From an uncultured Sutterella sp. (GTDB lineage Bacteria > Pseudomonadota > Gammaproteobacteria > Burkholderiales > Burkholderiaceae_F): DNA of 64,000 bases. Location: the NCBI GenBank assembly GCA_900545275.1, contig UQYG01000002.1, positions 62,001-126,000 of the forward strand. Reading direction: 5' to 3'. Position numbers and translations under genes: made by a program. Below, piece after piece: positions 51,065-60,539 of the stretch (positions within the stretch are counted from its first letter, which is position 1; the number at the start of each line of letters is the position of its first letter). The notes beneath the pieces were generated by a model. The model worked only from the letters and a program-made list of their open reading frames with translations. It made no database searches and was not told the DNA's origin.

Positions 51065-53545
51065 TTACCAGGCGTAGCGAACGCCCACCGTGGCACGCCA
51101 ATCTTCATCGATCGTCGCGCCCCCCGTGCGTTCCACGTCCGCCCAACAATAGGTTGCGTCGTTGATGCGGAGGTTGCCGCCGAGACCATATTCGAACCAA
51201 GTGTCCTCGCCGTCAAACTCGTAACGTCCGACACTTCCCGTGGTACGCCCGTCAATCCGGGCGTCACCCAGGAACTCACGGACAACCGAAGCGCGAACGT
51301 AGAAATCTCCCTTGCCGTTCGGGCAGGAAATTCCCGCGGAAGCACCGAGACGTCCGGTAAGACTGTCAACGGCGTCGACTCGATAGCTTGCCGGTCCGAT
51401 GTCGAAGCTGTCGTCGCGCACGTAGGCATAGCTCCATTCCATCTGCGGTTCGATCCACGCGTTGTCGGAAACGGAGAGACGCCAACCGGCCTCGGCAGAA
51501 ACCCCGGCGAGGAAGTTTGTCATGCTGCCGGAATGATGAGAATCGACGGCGATGTCGTTTTTGAGAGTCGCAATGCGACCGACCACGTCGACGAAAAGCC
51601 CGTTTTCCGCAAACCACGTACCGTATCCGGCAAGACTGTATGCATCCAAATCGGACGTACCGCGCGCGTAATCGGTATCGCCCATGGTGTAGCTGAAGGC
51701 CACACCCAATCGAGCGGAATCCGTCGAAGGCTTCACGTCAAAACCGACCTGTACGGTATGAAAGTCCGTATCGAGACCGTTCTCACCCGAGAGGCGACCG
51801 CCGTCATAGCGGGCCCAGGCACCGAAATCCCCCTTGGAAGCGCGCAGATCACCCATGCGTTTGCGCACATCGTTCGTGAGAATTCGGTTCATCATGAGCG
51901 GAAGATTTGCAGCCATCTCAAGAGTCGACTGCATAACGGAGTTCGTCTTTGTCCGGACCGATCCTGCATCGACCGTGCCGTCCGCCTTCAGAACGCCGCT
52001 CGTTTCTCCCGCTACGAGCCCCTCTTCCATGAAGAGTTCCGTTCCTTCGCCGCCGTTTTCGATCGAAACAGCGCGACTGAAGGTAGAAAGATCACCACCG
52101 AGCTTGTCGTTGAGGTCGGACGCCGCGGTCACCTGCAGGGTCGAACCTTCGGCGAGTGTCGCAACGTTCACGGTGTTCTCGGCAGCATCGTGCAGAATGA
52201 TTCGTCCCAAATCGCTCGACATCGTACCCGCCACCGACACGGTGCTGCCCGCGTTAAGTTCGAGATCGGCCTCCGTCAGAGACAAAGACGACGATGCATC
52301 AAAAGTCGCCTGGCCATCAAACTGCGTGCGGCCGTTCGCAAAAGCCACGTGCCCGTTGTTGGCTCCGACCACATCGCCCGTCAAGCGGTTCGTCGAGCCG
52401 CCGAAGGTCACTGATGTCGATTGGGACGATTCTCCGCCGTCTGCGACAACAGCAACCGATTCCGTCTTGCCTTCGGCTTCAATCACCGTATCGCCTAGGA
52501 ACGTGACGTTCGTATCAGCCTGAGCGTGCACGCCGTAAGCGACGCCAAGTCCGTCCCGAATGGTGATGGTAGTGTCAGTGTCCGCTCCGACGGTAAAGGT
52601 CGCACCCGAATCGACCTGAATGCCGTACGCCTTTTCCGCCGTATGACCTTCAGGCGAATCGTCCACCACGTCCTCGGCAACGTTCATGTCAATGATGAAG
52701 CGTTGCGAATTGACCGAGATGGTACCTCCCCCCATCGTCATGCCCATGGTACCGGTGGAATACGAAGTTCCGTCATTGTCCACCCCGGCTCCGGAGAGCT
52801 CAATGCGAAATTCATTCACCGCGGACGTTACGGTCCAGATACAGTCATTCCCCTGAATCCCGACGACGTTGGTTTGAGCGGTATGACTCCCTGGAATTAC
52901 GTCTCCCTTGAGAAGAACGTTGCCGCCATTGTTGAAAGTAGTGTCACCATAAGCGGACATCACAGTAACCCCGAACGGACTGTATGCGTGGATTTCCACA
53001 TCGCCCGAATTGCTGAAGTCCAACGTACCGTTCTTCTGAACGGTGGCGCTCTGCGACGTGTAGTTCTCGGTAGCCGTGCTGATGTAAACGTCACAGCCCG
53101 TAAATTTGGCCGATGCCGAATTTTCACCTCCGCCGTTCACCAATAAACCAAAACCCCAATGTCCCGAAGAAACAGGCCCCGAAACGTCAATAACCGTGTT
53201 GTCCGCGGAGAAAACGGCAGACGCATCTCCAGTTTCCTGCCCATTGACCTGAACGCCTGCAAACTCATGCGCCTCGTCGTCCGTGTCAAAACGAACCTCG
53301 AAAACCTCCCCGCCGAATTCGCCACTGGCGCCTGCGCCAATGTATACGCCTTCGTTGCGATTCGGCGTTTCGAACAACGAGGAACCGTTGATGACCAGAT
53401 TGTCCGCAGAGATTCCGTTGCCTTCCCCTATGGCTTCGAGGCCGTGATCGAGCGTTTGATCGGAATAGTCGACTACCGCCGCCCACGACGGCTGGCTTAC
53501 AGAAAAAGCCAGACAAAGCGCAGTAGCAAGATGTGTGGGTTTCAT
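51065..53545 (-). CDS. Autotransporter (type Va) with a beta-helix-like passenger
   Basis: 826 residues from ATG 53545 with AAGGAG (an earlier in-frame start is less likely). Signal peptide 1-22. The passenger (about 25-540) is rich in G, N, T, S and short repeated beta-strands, as in beta-helical autotransporters. The C-terminal ~280 residues form the barrel, ending in VRYAW. The barrel contains ISCPNGKGDFY and GDTDYARGTSDLDAYSLAGYGTWF-like strands that align with the second autotransporter at 57227. It is secreted and displayed at the cell surface; role (adhesin, enzyme) unknown. Its G+C is lower than the neighbouring housekeeping genes. Confidence 0.82.
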   Translation of the reverse strand: MKPTHLATALCLAFSVSQPSWAAVVDYSDQTLDHGLEAIGEGNGISADNLVINGSSLFETPNRNEGVYIGAGASGEFGGEVFEVRFDTDDEAHEFAGVQVNGQETGDASAVFSADNTVIDVSGPVSSGHWGFGLLVNGGGENSASAKFTGCDVYISTATENYTSQSATVQKNGTLDFSNSGDVEIHAYSPFGVTVMSAYGDTTFNNGGNVLLKGDVIPGSHTAQTNVVGIQGNDCIWTVTSAVNEFRIELSGAGVDNDGTSYSTGTMGMTMGGGTISVNSQRFIIDMNVAEDVVDDSPEGHTAEKAYGIQVDSGATFTVGADTDTTITIRDGLGVAYGVHAQADTNVTFLGDTVIEAEGKTESVAVVADGGESSQSTSVTFGGSTNRLTGDVVGANNGHVAFANGRTQFDGQATFDASSSLSLTEADLELNAGSTVSVAGTMSSDLGRIILHDAAENTVNVATLAEGSTLQVTAASDLNDKLGGDLSTFSRAVSIENGGEGTELFMEEGLVAGETSGVLKADGTVDAGSVRTKTNSVMQSTLEMAANLPLMMNRILTNDVRKRMGDLRASKGDFGAWARYDGGRLSGENGLDTDFHTVQVGFDVKPSTDSARLGVAFSYTMGDTDYARGTSDLDAYSLAGYGTWFAENGLFVDVVGRIATLKNDIAVDSHHSGSMTNFLAGVSAEAGWRLSVSDNAWIEPQMEWSYAYVRDDSFDIGPASYRVDAVDSLTGRLGASAGISCPNGKGDFYVRASVVREFLGDARIDGRTTGSVGRYEFDGEDTWFEYGLGGNLRINDATYCWADVERTGGATIDEDWRATVGVRYAW

Positions 53546-53933
53546 GTTTTTTCTCCTTCGTCGCAATACCGCGACTCAACCCAAAAATGCGGAGGCATCA
53601 AATTCGATTGCAACACCGACAATATTGCACACACCCCCAAAAAAGCGTTTTTTTGTTGTGCCACTTCTTCGCGGAAAAAAACTAGTGAAAACCCTTATTT
53701 TTAAGACATCCTCTCGCTGTTGCGAAAGGCAGGCAACATGCCTGTGGTCAAAGCGCAACATTCCATCTAAAAAATTTGAAAAGGCGACGCCAATTTCCTG
53801 TTCGCTGTGCCTGAACCACTCGGTCAAACTCCTCTGCGCACCGAGCCCCGCCGCCTCTGATAAAATGACGGGACTCCATCGGCGGACGCTTCATCCACGT
53901 CCGCATTTCATTTTTTGAAGAAAGGAATTCACC
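53546..53933. other. Divergent intergenic region, AT-rich
   Basis: 388 bases between the autotransporter and ppaC. It includes a small AT-rich dyad AAAAAAGCGTTTTTT (53639-53653). No gene seen; it must hold both promoters. Confidence 0.4.
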
Positions 53934-54851
53934 GTGTCCGCTTTGATTCTCGGTCATAAGAACCCCGACACCGACAGCATTGTTTCCGCCATCGTCTGCG
54001 CCGACCTCTACAAGAAGCGCGGTCTCGACGTCGTTCCCGCCGCGCAGGGCAAGCCCGCCCCCGAAACGCAGTTCGTGCTCGAGCGCTTCGGCTTTGAAGC
54101 CCCCGAAGTCGTGACGAGCGTCGCCGGGCGCGACGTCTATCTCGTCGACTTCTCCGACCGCGCCCAGGCCCCGGCCGACATCGACGAAGCGAACCTCAAG
54201 GGCATCGTCGACCACCACAAGCTCGGCGACGTCACCTCGTCTTCGCCGCTCGAATGCATCATCTGGACCGCGGGCTGCACGAACACGATCCTCAAGGCCA
54301 TGTACGACTACTGCGGCATCGAAATCCCGAAGAACATCGCCGGGATCATGCTCTGCGCCATCCTCTCCGACACGGTGATCTTCAAGTCGCCCACGACGAC
54401 GGACATGGACCGCAAGGCCGCCAAGGAACTCGCAGAAATCGCCGGCGTCGCTGACCTCGAAGCCCTCGGCATGGAACTCTTCACGGCCAAGTCGGCCGTC
54501 GCCGGCTGCTCGCCGCGCGACCTCATCTTCCGCGACTTCAAGGATTTCGACATGTCCGGCCACAAGGTGGGCGTGGGCCAGCTCGAACTCGTGAGCCTTG
54601 ACCTCGTCGCCGACATGATGCCCGCGATCGAAGAGGAACTCGGCCGCATCCGCGCCGAAGGCCGCCACAGCGCCCTCTTCCTGCTCACCGACATCATGAA
54701 GGAAGGCTCCCGCCTCGTCCTCGCGTCGGAAGATCCCGCCCGCGTCGCCGGCGCCTTCGGCGTCGAAGTCTCCGACAACATGTGGCTTCCCGGCGTCATG
54801 AGCCGCAAGAAGCAGGTCGTTCCGGCCCTCGAAAAGGCCTTCCGCGGCTAA
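53934..54851 (+). CDS. ppaC: Manganese-dependent (family II) inorganic pyrophosphatase
   Basis: 305 residues, GTG start at 53934 with AAAGGA. The DHH-superfamily N-domain has GHKNPDTDS (residues 7-15) and GIVDHHKLGD; the C-domain carries the DHHA2 motif with SRKKQVVP. It hydrolyses PPi to phosphate. Family II enzymes are more typical of Firmicutes and a minority of proteobacteria; this copy has coding properties like its neighbours. Confidence 0.93.
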   Translation: MSALILGHKNPDTDSIVSAIVCADLYKKRGLDVVPAAQGKPAPETQFVLERFGFEAPEVVTSVAGRDVYLVDFSDRAQAPADIDEANLKGIVDHHKLGDVTSSSPLECIIWTAGCTNTILKAMYDYCGIEIPKNIAGIMLCAILSDTVIFKSPTTTDMDRKAAKELAEIAGVADLEALGMELFTAKSAVAGCSPRDLIFRDFKDFDMSGHKVGVGQLELVSLDLVADMMPAIEEELGRIRAEGRHSALFLLTDIMKEGSRLVLASEDPARVAGAFGVEVSDNMWLPGVMSRKKQVVPALEKAFRG

Positions 54852-54877
54852 TCGCGGCGCGCCGCACCGAAACCCCG

Positions 54878-54910
54878 TCGCCCCGCCGAATGCTTCGCCG
54901 GGGCGATTTC
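54878..54910 (+). terminator. Terminator of ppaC
   Basis: TCGCCCCG (54878-54885) pairs with CGGGGCGA (54899-54906), followed by TTTCC. Confidence 0.7.
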
Positions 54911-54936
54911 CTTTCTCCTTCCCCTTTTCGCTCATC

Positions 54937-55308
54937 ATGCTCAGCAAAGGCCTCACCACCGTCGGACTGCTTCTCGTCTCCAACGTCTTCATGACGCTTG
55001 CCTGGTACGCGCATCTGAAGCTGCAGACGGCGAAGATCATCTCGAGCTGGCCGCTCTACACGGTCGTGCTCTTTTCCTGGGGAATTGCGCTCTTTGAGTA
55101 CAGCTTCATGGTGCCCGCCAACCGCATCGGCTTCGACGGCAACGGCGGCCCCTTCTCGCTCGTGCAGTTGAAGATCATTCAGGAAGTGGTCACGCTCCTG
55201 GTCTTCACGATCTTTTCCCTCGTCGCCTTCAATACGCATCTCTCGTGGAACCACTTCGCGGCCTTCGCCTGCATGGTGGGCGCGGTGTTCTTCGTCTTCA
55301 TGAAGTGA
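54937..55308 (+). CDS. Small membrane protein, DUF486/DMT-like family
   Basis: 123 residues with four membrane segments and the pattern TTVGLLLVSNVFMTLAWYAHLK, PLYTVVLFSWGIALFEY and PANRIG typical of the DUF486 family. Function is unknown; it is related to small DMT proteins. ATG 54937 after a terminator, so it is likely expressed from its own promoter. Confidence 0.8.
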   Translation: MLSKGLTTVGLLLVSNVFMTLAWYAHLKLQTAKIISSWPLYTVVLFSWGIALFEYSFMVPANRIGFDGNGGPFSLVQLKIIQEVVTLLVFTIFSLVAFNTHLSWNHFAAFACMVGAVFFVFMK

Positions 55309-55362
55309 GCCGGACAACTGAAGTGGGAACCTCGGTCGGAAGCCTCCCTTCGCCATGCGCAG

Positions 55363-55402
55363 AAAACGGGCGGCCGGCGTTCTTCGCCGGACCGCCCTTT
55401 TC
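55363..55402. terminator. Bidirectional terminator between DUF486 and amidohydrolase genes
   Basis: GGGCGG-C-CGGCG pairs with CGCCG-GA-CCGCCC, flanked by AAAA on the left and TTTT on the right, so it can stop transcription from both sides. Confidence 0.85.
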
Positions 55403-55405
55403 GTC

Positions 55406-57001
55406 TCAGTCCTCGGCTTCCCAAAGGAGTTCGCCCGCCTTCCAGACGCGCCGCGCCCGAATGTCGGCGAGTTCTTCCTTCGCGACGGCAAAGGGATTCT
55501 CGCTCCAGAGCACGAAGTCCGCAGCTTCGCCCGCAAGCAGCAGTCCCTTCGTCCCCAGGTCCGTCACCCGCGCGGCGCGCGAGGTATAGAGCGACAAAGC
55601 CGTCGCAACGTCCACCGCCTCCGCTTGGCCGAAGGGCGTCCCTCGGGCGTCGCGCCGCGTCACCGCGGCGGCGACCGTGACGAAGGGCTGATCGGGATCG
55701 GCCCAGGTCGTGGCGGGGGCGTCGGAGGACAAGGCAAAGGCGGGGATTCGGGCCGCGATCGTCTTCACCGCATAGCCTTCGTCGATCATCGAACGCGGAA
55801 TCGCCTCCTCATAGCCCTTCCACTCGGCAAAGGGGAAGATCGGCTGCGTCGTCATGGCGATCGAAAGGGGCATGCCCGCAATGCGCTCGAGATGATCGGG
55901 CCGCAGATAGGAAACGTGCTCGAGCCGCACCGAAGGCTCTTTTTCGAGCCACGGCTTTTCGCCCTCCAACCAGTCGAGAATCCGGTCGATCGAACGATCC
56001 CCCATGACGTGCACCGAGAGCTGCACGCCGTTTCGCTTCGCCCAGGCGAGCCCGGCGCGAAAGATCGGTTCCGTGACGCACATCGTCCCTCGGGGATTCT
56101 CGTCGTCGGAGAGTCCCGGGTAGCGCCCGCGGATCGCCGCGGTCTTTCCCGAAATCGAGCCGTCCGCGAAGACCTTGAGGCCCGCGTATCGCACGGGGCC
56201 CGTCTTTTCGTCCTCCGTGAAGTCGGGCATTCCGAAGGGATCGTCCCCGCCCTGCCAGACGAGATACATCCCGACCGCAAGGGGCAGTCCCGCCTTTCTG
56301 GCGGCGCGGTAGACGGGCAGAAGATCCTTTTCGCCCCGCTCGCACATCATTTCGGTGACGAACCCGATCCCGCGCGAGAGATAGTGTTCGCGAAGAGCGC
56401 ACATCCTGCGCACGTTCCCCTCGAAGTCCTCCTTCTTTCTGAGGCGCTCGACCCTGCGAACTGCGGCCGTTTCGATAAGCCGTCCGTCGGGTTCGCCCGA
56501 AGCGTCGCGACCGAAGCGTCCGCCCTCGGGGTCGAGCGTCGTGCGGTCGATCCCGGCCGCCTTCAGAAGATACGTGTTCACGACCGCCGAATGGCAGTCC
56601 GAGCGCCGCACGAAAACGGGGCGGTCCGTTGCCACGCGGTCAAGGTCGAGCCTCGTGGGCGAGCGGTTTTCCGTGAGCAGACTTTCGTCATAGCCCCAGG
56701 CCTCGATCCAGGCACCTTCGGGGAGATCTTTTGCCTTGCGGACGAGTCCCCCGACGAGATCCTCGATCGAGAGTACGTCGGGCGGCAGCGCCGCGAGCGC
56801 CGAGAGCGTCTGCGCGACGTAGGAGGGATGCGTGTGCTGGTCGGAGAAAAGCGGCGTCACGAAGCCGCCCGCGAGATCGACCTCGCGATCGACGGGAGCG
56901 TCGTCGGGGACGATGCGCCCCGCTTCGACGACGAAGGATTCCAAAAGCGGCAGGGCCGCGTCGCCCGTAAAGGCGAAAAGATTCTTGTAGCGTACGCGCA
57001 T
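55406..57001 (-). CDS. Amidohydrolase-superfamily protein, YtcJ-like
   Basis: 531 residues, no signal peptide. SDQHTHPS (metal-binding HxH, about residues 53-60), VHVMGDRSIDRIL and LSSDAPAT (C-terminal Asp) match amidohydrolase_3 family enzymes such as N-substituted formamide deformylase and YtcJ. It acts on a C-N bond; substrate is not predictable. It is monocistronic. Confidence 0.85.
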   Translation of the reverse strand: MRVRYKNLFAFTGDAALPLLESFVVEAGRIVPDDAPVDREVDLAGGFVTPLFSDQHTHPSYVAQTLSALAALPPDVLSIEDLVGGLVRKAKDLPEGAWIEAWGYDESLLTENRSPTRLDLDRVATDRPVFVRRSDCHSAVVNTYLLKAAGIDRTTLDPEGGRFGRDASGEPDGRLIETAAVRRVERLRKKEDFEGNVRRMCALREHYLSRGIGFVTEMMCERGEKDLLPVYRAARKAGLPLAVGMYLVWQGGDDPFGMPDFTEDEKTGPVRYAGLKVFADGSISGKTAAIRGRYPGLSDDENPRGTMCVTEPIFRAGLAWAKRNGVQLSVHVMGDRSIDRILDWLEGEKPWLEKEPSVRLEHVSYLRPDHLERIAGMPLSIAMTTQPIFPFAEWKGYEEAIPRSMIDEGYAVKTIAARIPAFALSSDAPATTWADPDQPFVTVAAAVTRRDARGTPFGQAEAVDVATALSLYTSRAARVTDLGTKGLLLAGEAADFVLWSENPFAVAKEELADIRARRVWKAGELLWEAED

Positions 57002-57148
57002 GAAGACTTCTCCGTAACGGACGAAGGGATGCGGGAAGGCAGACGCTCGAAAGAGCGCGCCGCTTCAGCGGGAATTCGCCTTCCCTTCAGTCTAGAAAAG
57101 ACCGCGCCCGAAGGACGTATTTCCGCCCGTTTTTACGCCTTGAAATAA

Positions 57149-57182
57149 GAAAACCCCGAATCGACGGCGGGTCGATTCGGGG
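57149..57182 (-). terminator. Terminator of the second autotransporter
   Basis: CCCCGAATCGAC (57154-57165) and GTCGATTCGGGG (57171-57182), 12-bp stem, followed on the minus strand by TTTTCTTATTT. Confidence 0.9.
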
Positions 57183-57226
57183 AGACTGTCGATCGGCGCC
57201 CGCTCTCGGGCGGGCGCAGCTCACGA

Positions 57227-59335
57227 TCAGAAGGTGTAGCGCAGACCGAGGTTCCAGCGGAAGGGCGTTTCCACTTCGCCGGACTGCGCCGTCTCGAATT
57301 CGGCGTAGCCCGTGAGGCTCTCCGTCAGGCGGGCCTTGGCGCCGAGACCGATTTCGAACCAGGAGCCGCCCAGGTCCTTGTCGAAGCGGTTGACTTCACG
57401 GCCGTTCGAATAAAAGCCCGTCGAGGTTTCGCCCTGGAAGTCGTACTTCTGGTCCAGACGCAGATAGACGTCGCCGCGGTCGTTCGGGCAAGAGAAGCCC
57501 AGGGTGAGACCCACGCCGCCCACCAAGGAGTCGAAGTCGTCCTGCTTCACCGAAGCGTTGTCGCCCACGCGGAAGCTGTCGCCGTTGACCTTGGCGTAGG
57601 TGAGTCCCACGTGCGGTTCGACGAAGAAGCTCTTCGCGAGCGCAAAGCGGTGACCCGTTTCGACCGAGAAGGCCCAGGCGTCGGCGCGGAATTCTCCGTC
57701 GAGCATCTTCGAGAATTCGATTTCGTTCCGAAGCGCCCCGTACTTGAGCGCCGCGGTGAGGAAGGACCCGCTCTGCGTCAGGAGTTCGCCGTAGGCGGTG
57801 AAGGCATAGCTCTTGGCGTCGGACGTACCCGTCGAGTACTTGGCGTCGCCGTCCGTGTAGGAGAAGGCCGCACCCGCGAGCACCTTGACGTCGCCGTCGT
57901 AGACGAGACGGTCGGCGCCCATCTGAAGGGCGAGATAGTCGTAGTCGCTGCCGCCGAATTCGCTGCGGCCGCCGTAGTGACGAACCCAGAGACCCGTTTT
58001 GCCGCTTGAGCGGACGTCGCCCATGCGCTGCATGACGTCGTCCGTTTCCGCCCGCCACTGCATAAAGAGGATCGAACCCGTATCGGCAACGGCGAGCGCG
58101 TTCTCGTTGGTCGTCCGATTCATCTGGTCCAACTGGAAGGTACCGTCATCCTGCCGGCCCAGGGTACCCGACACGGCGTCCGAGAAGGTGTCGGCTTCGA
58201 GTTCGAAGCGGACGGTATTTTCCTTCGTATCGACGGCCTTCGCCATGGCGCTGATGAGCGCGTTGTCGTCATGCTCGGCGCGAAGAGTATCCGACGCGAC
58301 GAGCTTCGTCGAAACGTTGTCGGCCCGAACCGCAACGGCGGCGTTTTCCAAGCCCTTGAAGCGCACGTCGAGCTCATAAGGTTTGGGCTCGTCGTCCGCC
58401 AACACCGCAGCGGCGGGTTCGGCCGTTTGTTTACCCACCGTGAGCGACGTGTTGTCGTTCACGTTCACGCGCACGCCCGAGTCGAGCTTGTCGATCGAGA
58501 GCTTCGTCTGCTTTTGCGCCGTTCCGGCGAGGATTTCGACGTCGGAGGAGGAGTCCGCCTTGAGCGTCGTCACGAAGGAGTCGTCGGTGACGGCCCAGTG
58601 CGAGTTATTGGCGAGGAGCAGGTTCGTGCTGTGCTTGAGCGTTTCGTTGCGTTCGTGCTTGGTGCCGACCGTCGAATAAGTCGCCCCGGTCCACTTCGTG
58701 CCATCGAGATCGAGATCGAGCTGATTGCCCTTCTCCGACACGAGGGCGAAGTCCGTCATCGACCCGGCTTCCTTGGAATTATGAATAATGTCCCCCGTGA
58801 ACTCGGAATTGCGGAACGTAATCGAGTGTTCGGTCGAATGTCCCCCGTCTTCGATACCGAAATACTTGCGGTAAGTCGGCTCTTCAACGACGATGTTCCA
58901 TCGCTGGACGACGCTGTCGGTAAACGTCAGACGCATGTCGCGCATGGGCGACTTGTCGCTGTTACTGTCGCTCATCATGATGACGTAGGGCTTCGAACCC
59001 TTGTCGTTGACGAGGTTCAATCCGGAAAACCCGAGGTTGACCAAACCTCTCACCGAGGAATGGCGGTTTTGCGGATCCAGGCCCGTCGTGACGTAGATCG
59101 TGCGGAGATTCGTCTGGCCCTTCGATTCGTCGGGGTAAGTGATTTCCGTCGGCTTCCAGTTCTGAATGTCCTTGGTGCCGTCGTATGCGGCATCGACTGT
59201 TCCGACGCCGCCAAAGTACTGTGCATAAGATTGTCCGAAAACGGACTGGTACGTATCGGCGAACGCGCCGCTCGCCGACACGGCCAACGCCGATCCGACG
59301 GCAAGAGAAAGGGCATGACGAAGGGGGATAAACAT
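57227..59335 (-). CDS. Autotransporter (type Va), short passenger
   Basis: 702 residues from ATG 59335, with GGAGAG upstream (preferred over an earlier TTG). Signal peptide about 1-27. Passenger about 30-410; barrel about 410-702 ending in GLRYTF. The barrel has FSCPNDRGDVY and strands homologous to those of the autotransporter at 51065. The passenger shows no catalytic motif I recognise. Surface location; role unknown. Confidence 0.82.
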   Translation of the reverse strand: MFIPLRHALSLAVGSALAVSASGAFADTYQSVFGQSYAQYFGGVGTVDAAYDGTKDIQNWKPTEITYPDESKGQTNLRTIYVTTGLDPQNRHSSVRGLVNLGFSGLNLVNDKGSKPYVIMMSDSNSDKSPMRDMRLTFTDSVVQRWNIVVEEPTYRKYFGIEDGGHSTEHSITFRNSEFTGDIIHNSKEAGSMTDFALVSEKGNQLDLDLDGTKWTGATYSTVGTKHERNETLKHSTNLLLANNSHWAVTDDSFVTTLKADSSSDVEILAGTAQKQTKLSIDKLDSGVRVNVNDNTSLTVGKQTAEPAAAVLADDEPKPYELDVRFKGLENAAVAVRADNVSTKLVASDTLRAEHDDNALISAMAKAVDTKENTVRFELEADTFSDAVSGTLGRQDDGTFQLDQMNRTTNENALAVADTGSILFMQWRAETDDVMQRMGDVRSSGKTGLWVRHYGGRSEFGGSDYDYLALQMGADRLVYDGDVKVLAGAAFSYTDGDAKYSTGTSDAKSYAFTAYGELLTQSGSFLTAALKYGALRNEIEFSKMLDGEFRADAWAFSVETGHRFALAKSFFVEPHVGLTYAKVNGDSFRVGDNASVKQDDFDSLVGGVGLTLGFSCPNDRGDVYLRLDQKYDFQGETSTGFYSNGREVNRFDKDLGGSWFEIGLGAKARLTESLTGYAEFETAQSGEVETPFRWNLGLRYTF

Positions 59336-59803
59336 TTTTCTCTCCAATGTCAGAAGTCCCGTCGAGGGAACGGTGGATATAAGGGTTATTATGTATCGCG
59401 CGAAAAATATACCCGCGGACGAACCGACTATATCGATTTCCTTTTCGCGAAGGGAAAAAATTTCGATCTTAGAAAGAAAAATATTAATCTCGGGGTTTAC
59501 CCTCTAATCCTCATACTTTCGTACTACTCCCTTTACTTCGATGCACCACAATGGATTTCCGTGCAATTTCGTTTTCGATCGGGCACTTTTCTCCATAAAT
59601 CACGATGCGAAAAAGAAAGTTGCATTTTTTCCAAAGCCCTTGCGATAACCGACCGTTCACTCGGTTTATGAAAAGTAAAATTGGGTTTTCCCTTAATTTT
59701 CGTCAAACTTCTCCTTTGACGCTTCCGCCCCATTGACTTCTTCGCTGCCCGTCCCGACGGAGCCGCATCGATCAACCTGAGCTCCGATTCGGCGAGCCGC
59801 CGA
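59336..59803. other. AT-rich upstream region of the second autotransporter, no gene seen
   Basis: About 470 bases, AT-rich in its left part. A small dyad TAACCGA-N8-TCGGTTTA occurs near 59646-59668. The right end runs into the nitroreductase terminator. Confidence 0.4.
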
Positions 59804-59838
59804 CAAAAAACGGACGGCCCCTCTTGGAAACCGTCCGT
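59804..59838 (-). terminator. Terminator of the nitroreductase gene
   Basis: Minus strand: ACGGACGG stem, loop of 13 bases, CCGTCCGT, followed by TTTTTT. Confidence 0.85.
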
Positions 59839-59877
59839 CTTTCTCTGCGCACGCCCGGGTGCGCGCCCCGAGACGCT

Positions 59878-60396
59878 TCAAATCCGGAAGACGCGTCCTT
59901 CCCGATGAGCGGGCGCCTCGCCCGGAGCCCCGGCGGGAACGCCGAGGATCGCGTGACCGATCCCGACGTAGTCGCCCTTGACGCCGAGCTTTTCGAGGAG
60001 CGCCTTGCCTTCGGGCGACTCGAACTCTTCCCGGGCGCGGTGGATCCAGCAGGATCCGAGCCCCTCCGCATGGGCGGCGTTCAAAAGATTGCCCATCATG
60101 AGGGCGCCGTCCTCGACATGGGTCGGGACCGTTCGGTCGGCGAGCACCACGAGCACGACGGGCGCGCCGTAGAAGGGGTCGCCCTCCTTCATGCCGGCGA
60201 TTTCGGCGTTCATGCGGGAGAGCTGATCTCGAACCGCCTTGTCGGTCACCACGACGACGATCGCGGACTGGCGGCCCATGCCGCTCGGGGCGTAGAGCCC
60301 CGCGCGGACGATGTTGTAGATCGCGTCGTCCGAGACGGGTTCGTCTTTGTAGGCGCGGCAACTGCGCCGCGTGAGCAGATTCTCCATAGCGTCCAT
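59878..60396 (-). CDS. Nitroreductase-family FMN enzyme
   Basis: 172 residues from ATG 60396 with GGAG eight bases upstream. The family features RRSCRAYKDEPV (N-terminal FMN-binding), YAPSGMGRQS and GSCWIHRAREEF are present. Cytoplasmic oxidoreductase using NAD(P)H; may reduce nitro compounds or flavin. It is separate from the two-component genes upstream. Confidence 0.85.
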   Translation of the reverse strand: MDAMENLLTRRSCRAYKDEPVSDDAIYNIVRAGLYAPSGMGRQSAIVVVVTDKAVRDQLSRMNAEIAGMKEGDPFYGAPVVLVVLADRTVPTHVEDGALMMGNLLNAAHAEGLGSCWIHRAREEFESPEGKALLEKLGVKGDYVGIGHAILGVPAGAPGEAPAHREGRVFRI

Positions 60397-60539
60397 TTGC
60401 TTTTCTCCATTTCTTCGCTCGAGCGTCGAGCACCGATCATTTTCGCACGTTCCGACGGCTCGCACGAAATCGAAAAGTTCGGGCGTCCGCGACCCCGTCT
60501 GCGAAGGCCAGCCGATCGCGTCGCCTCGGAGAGCATGCA

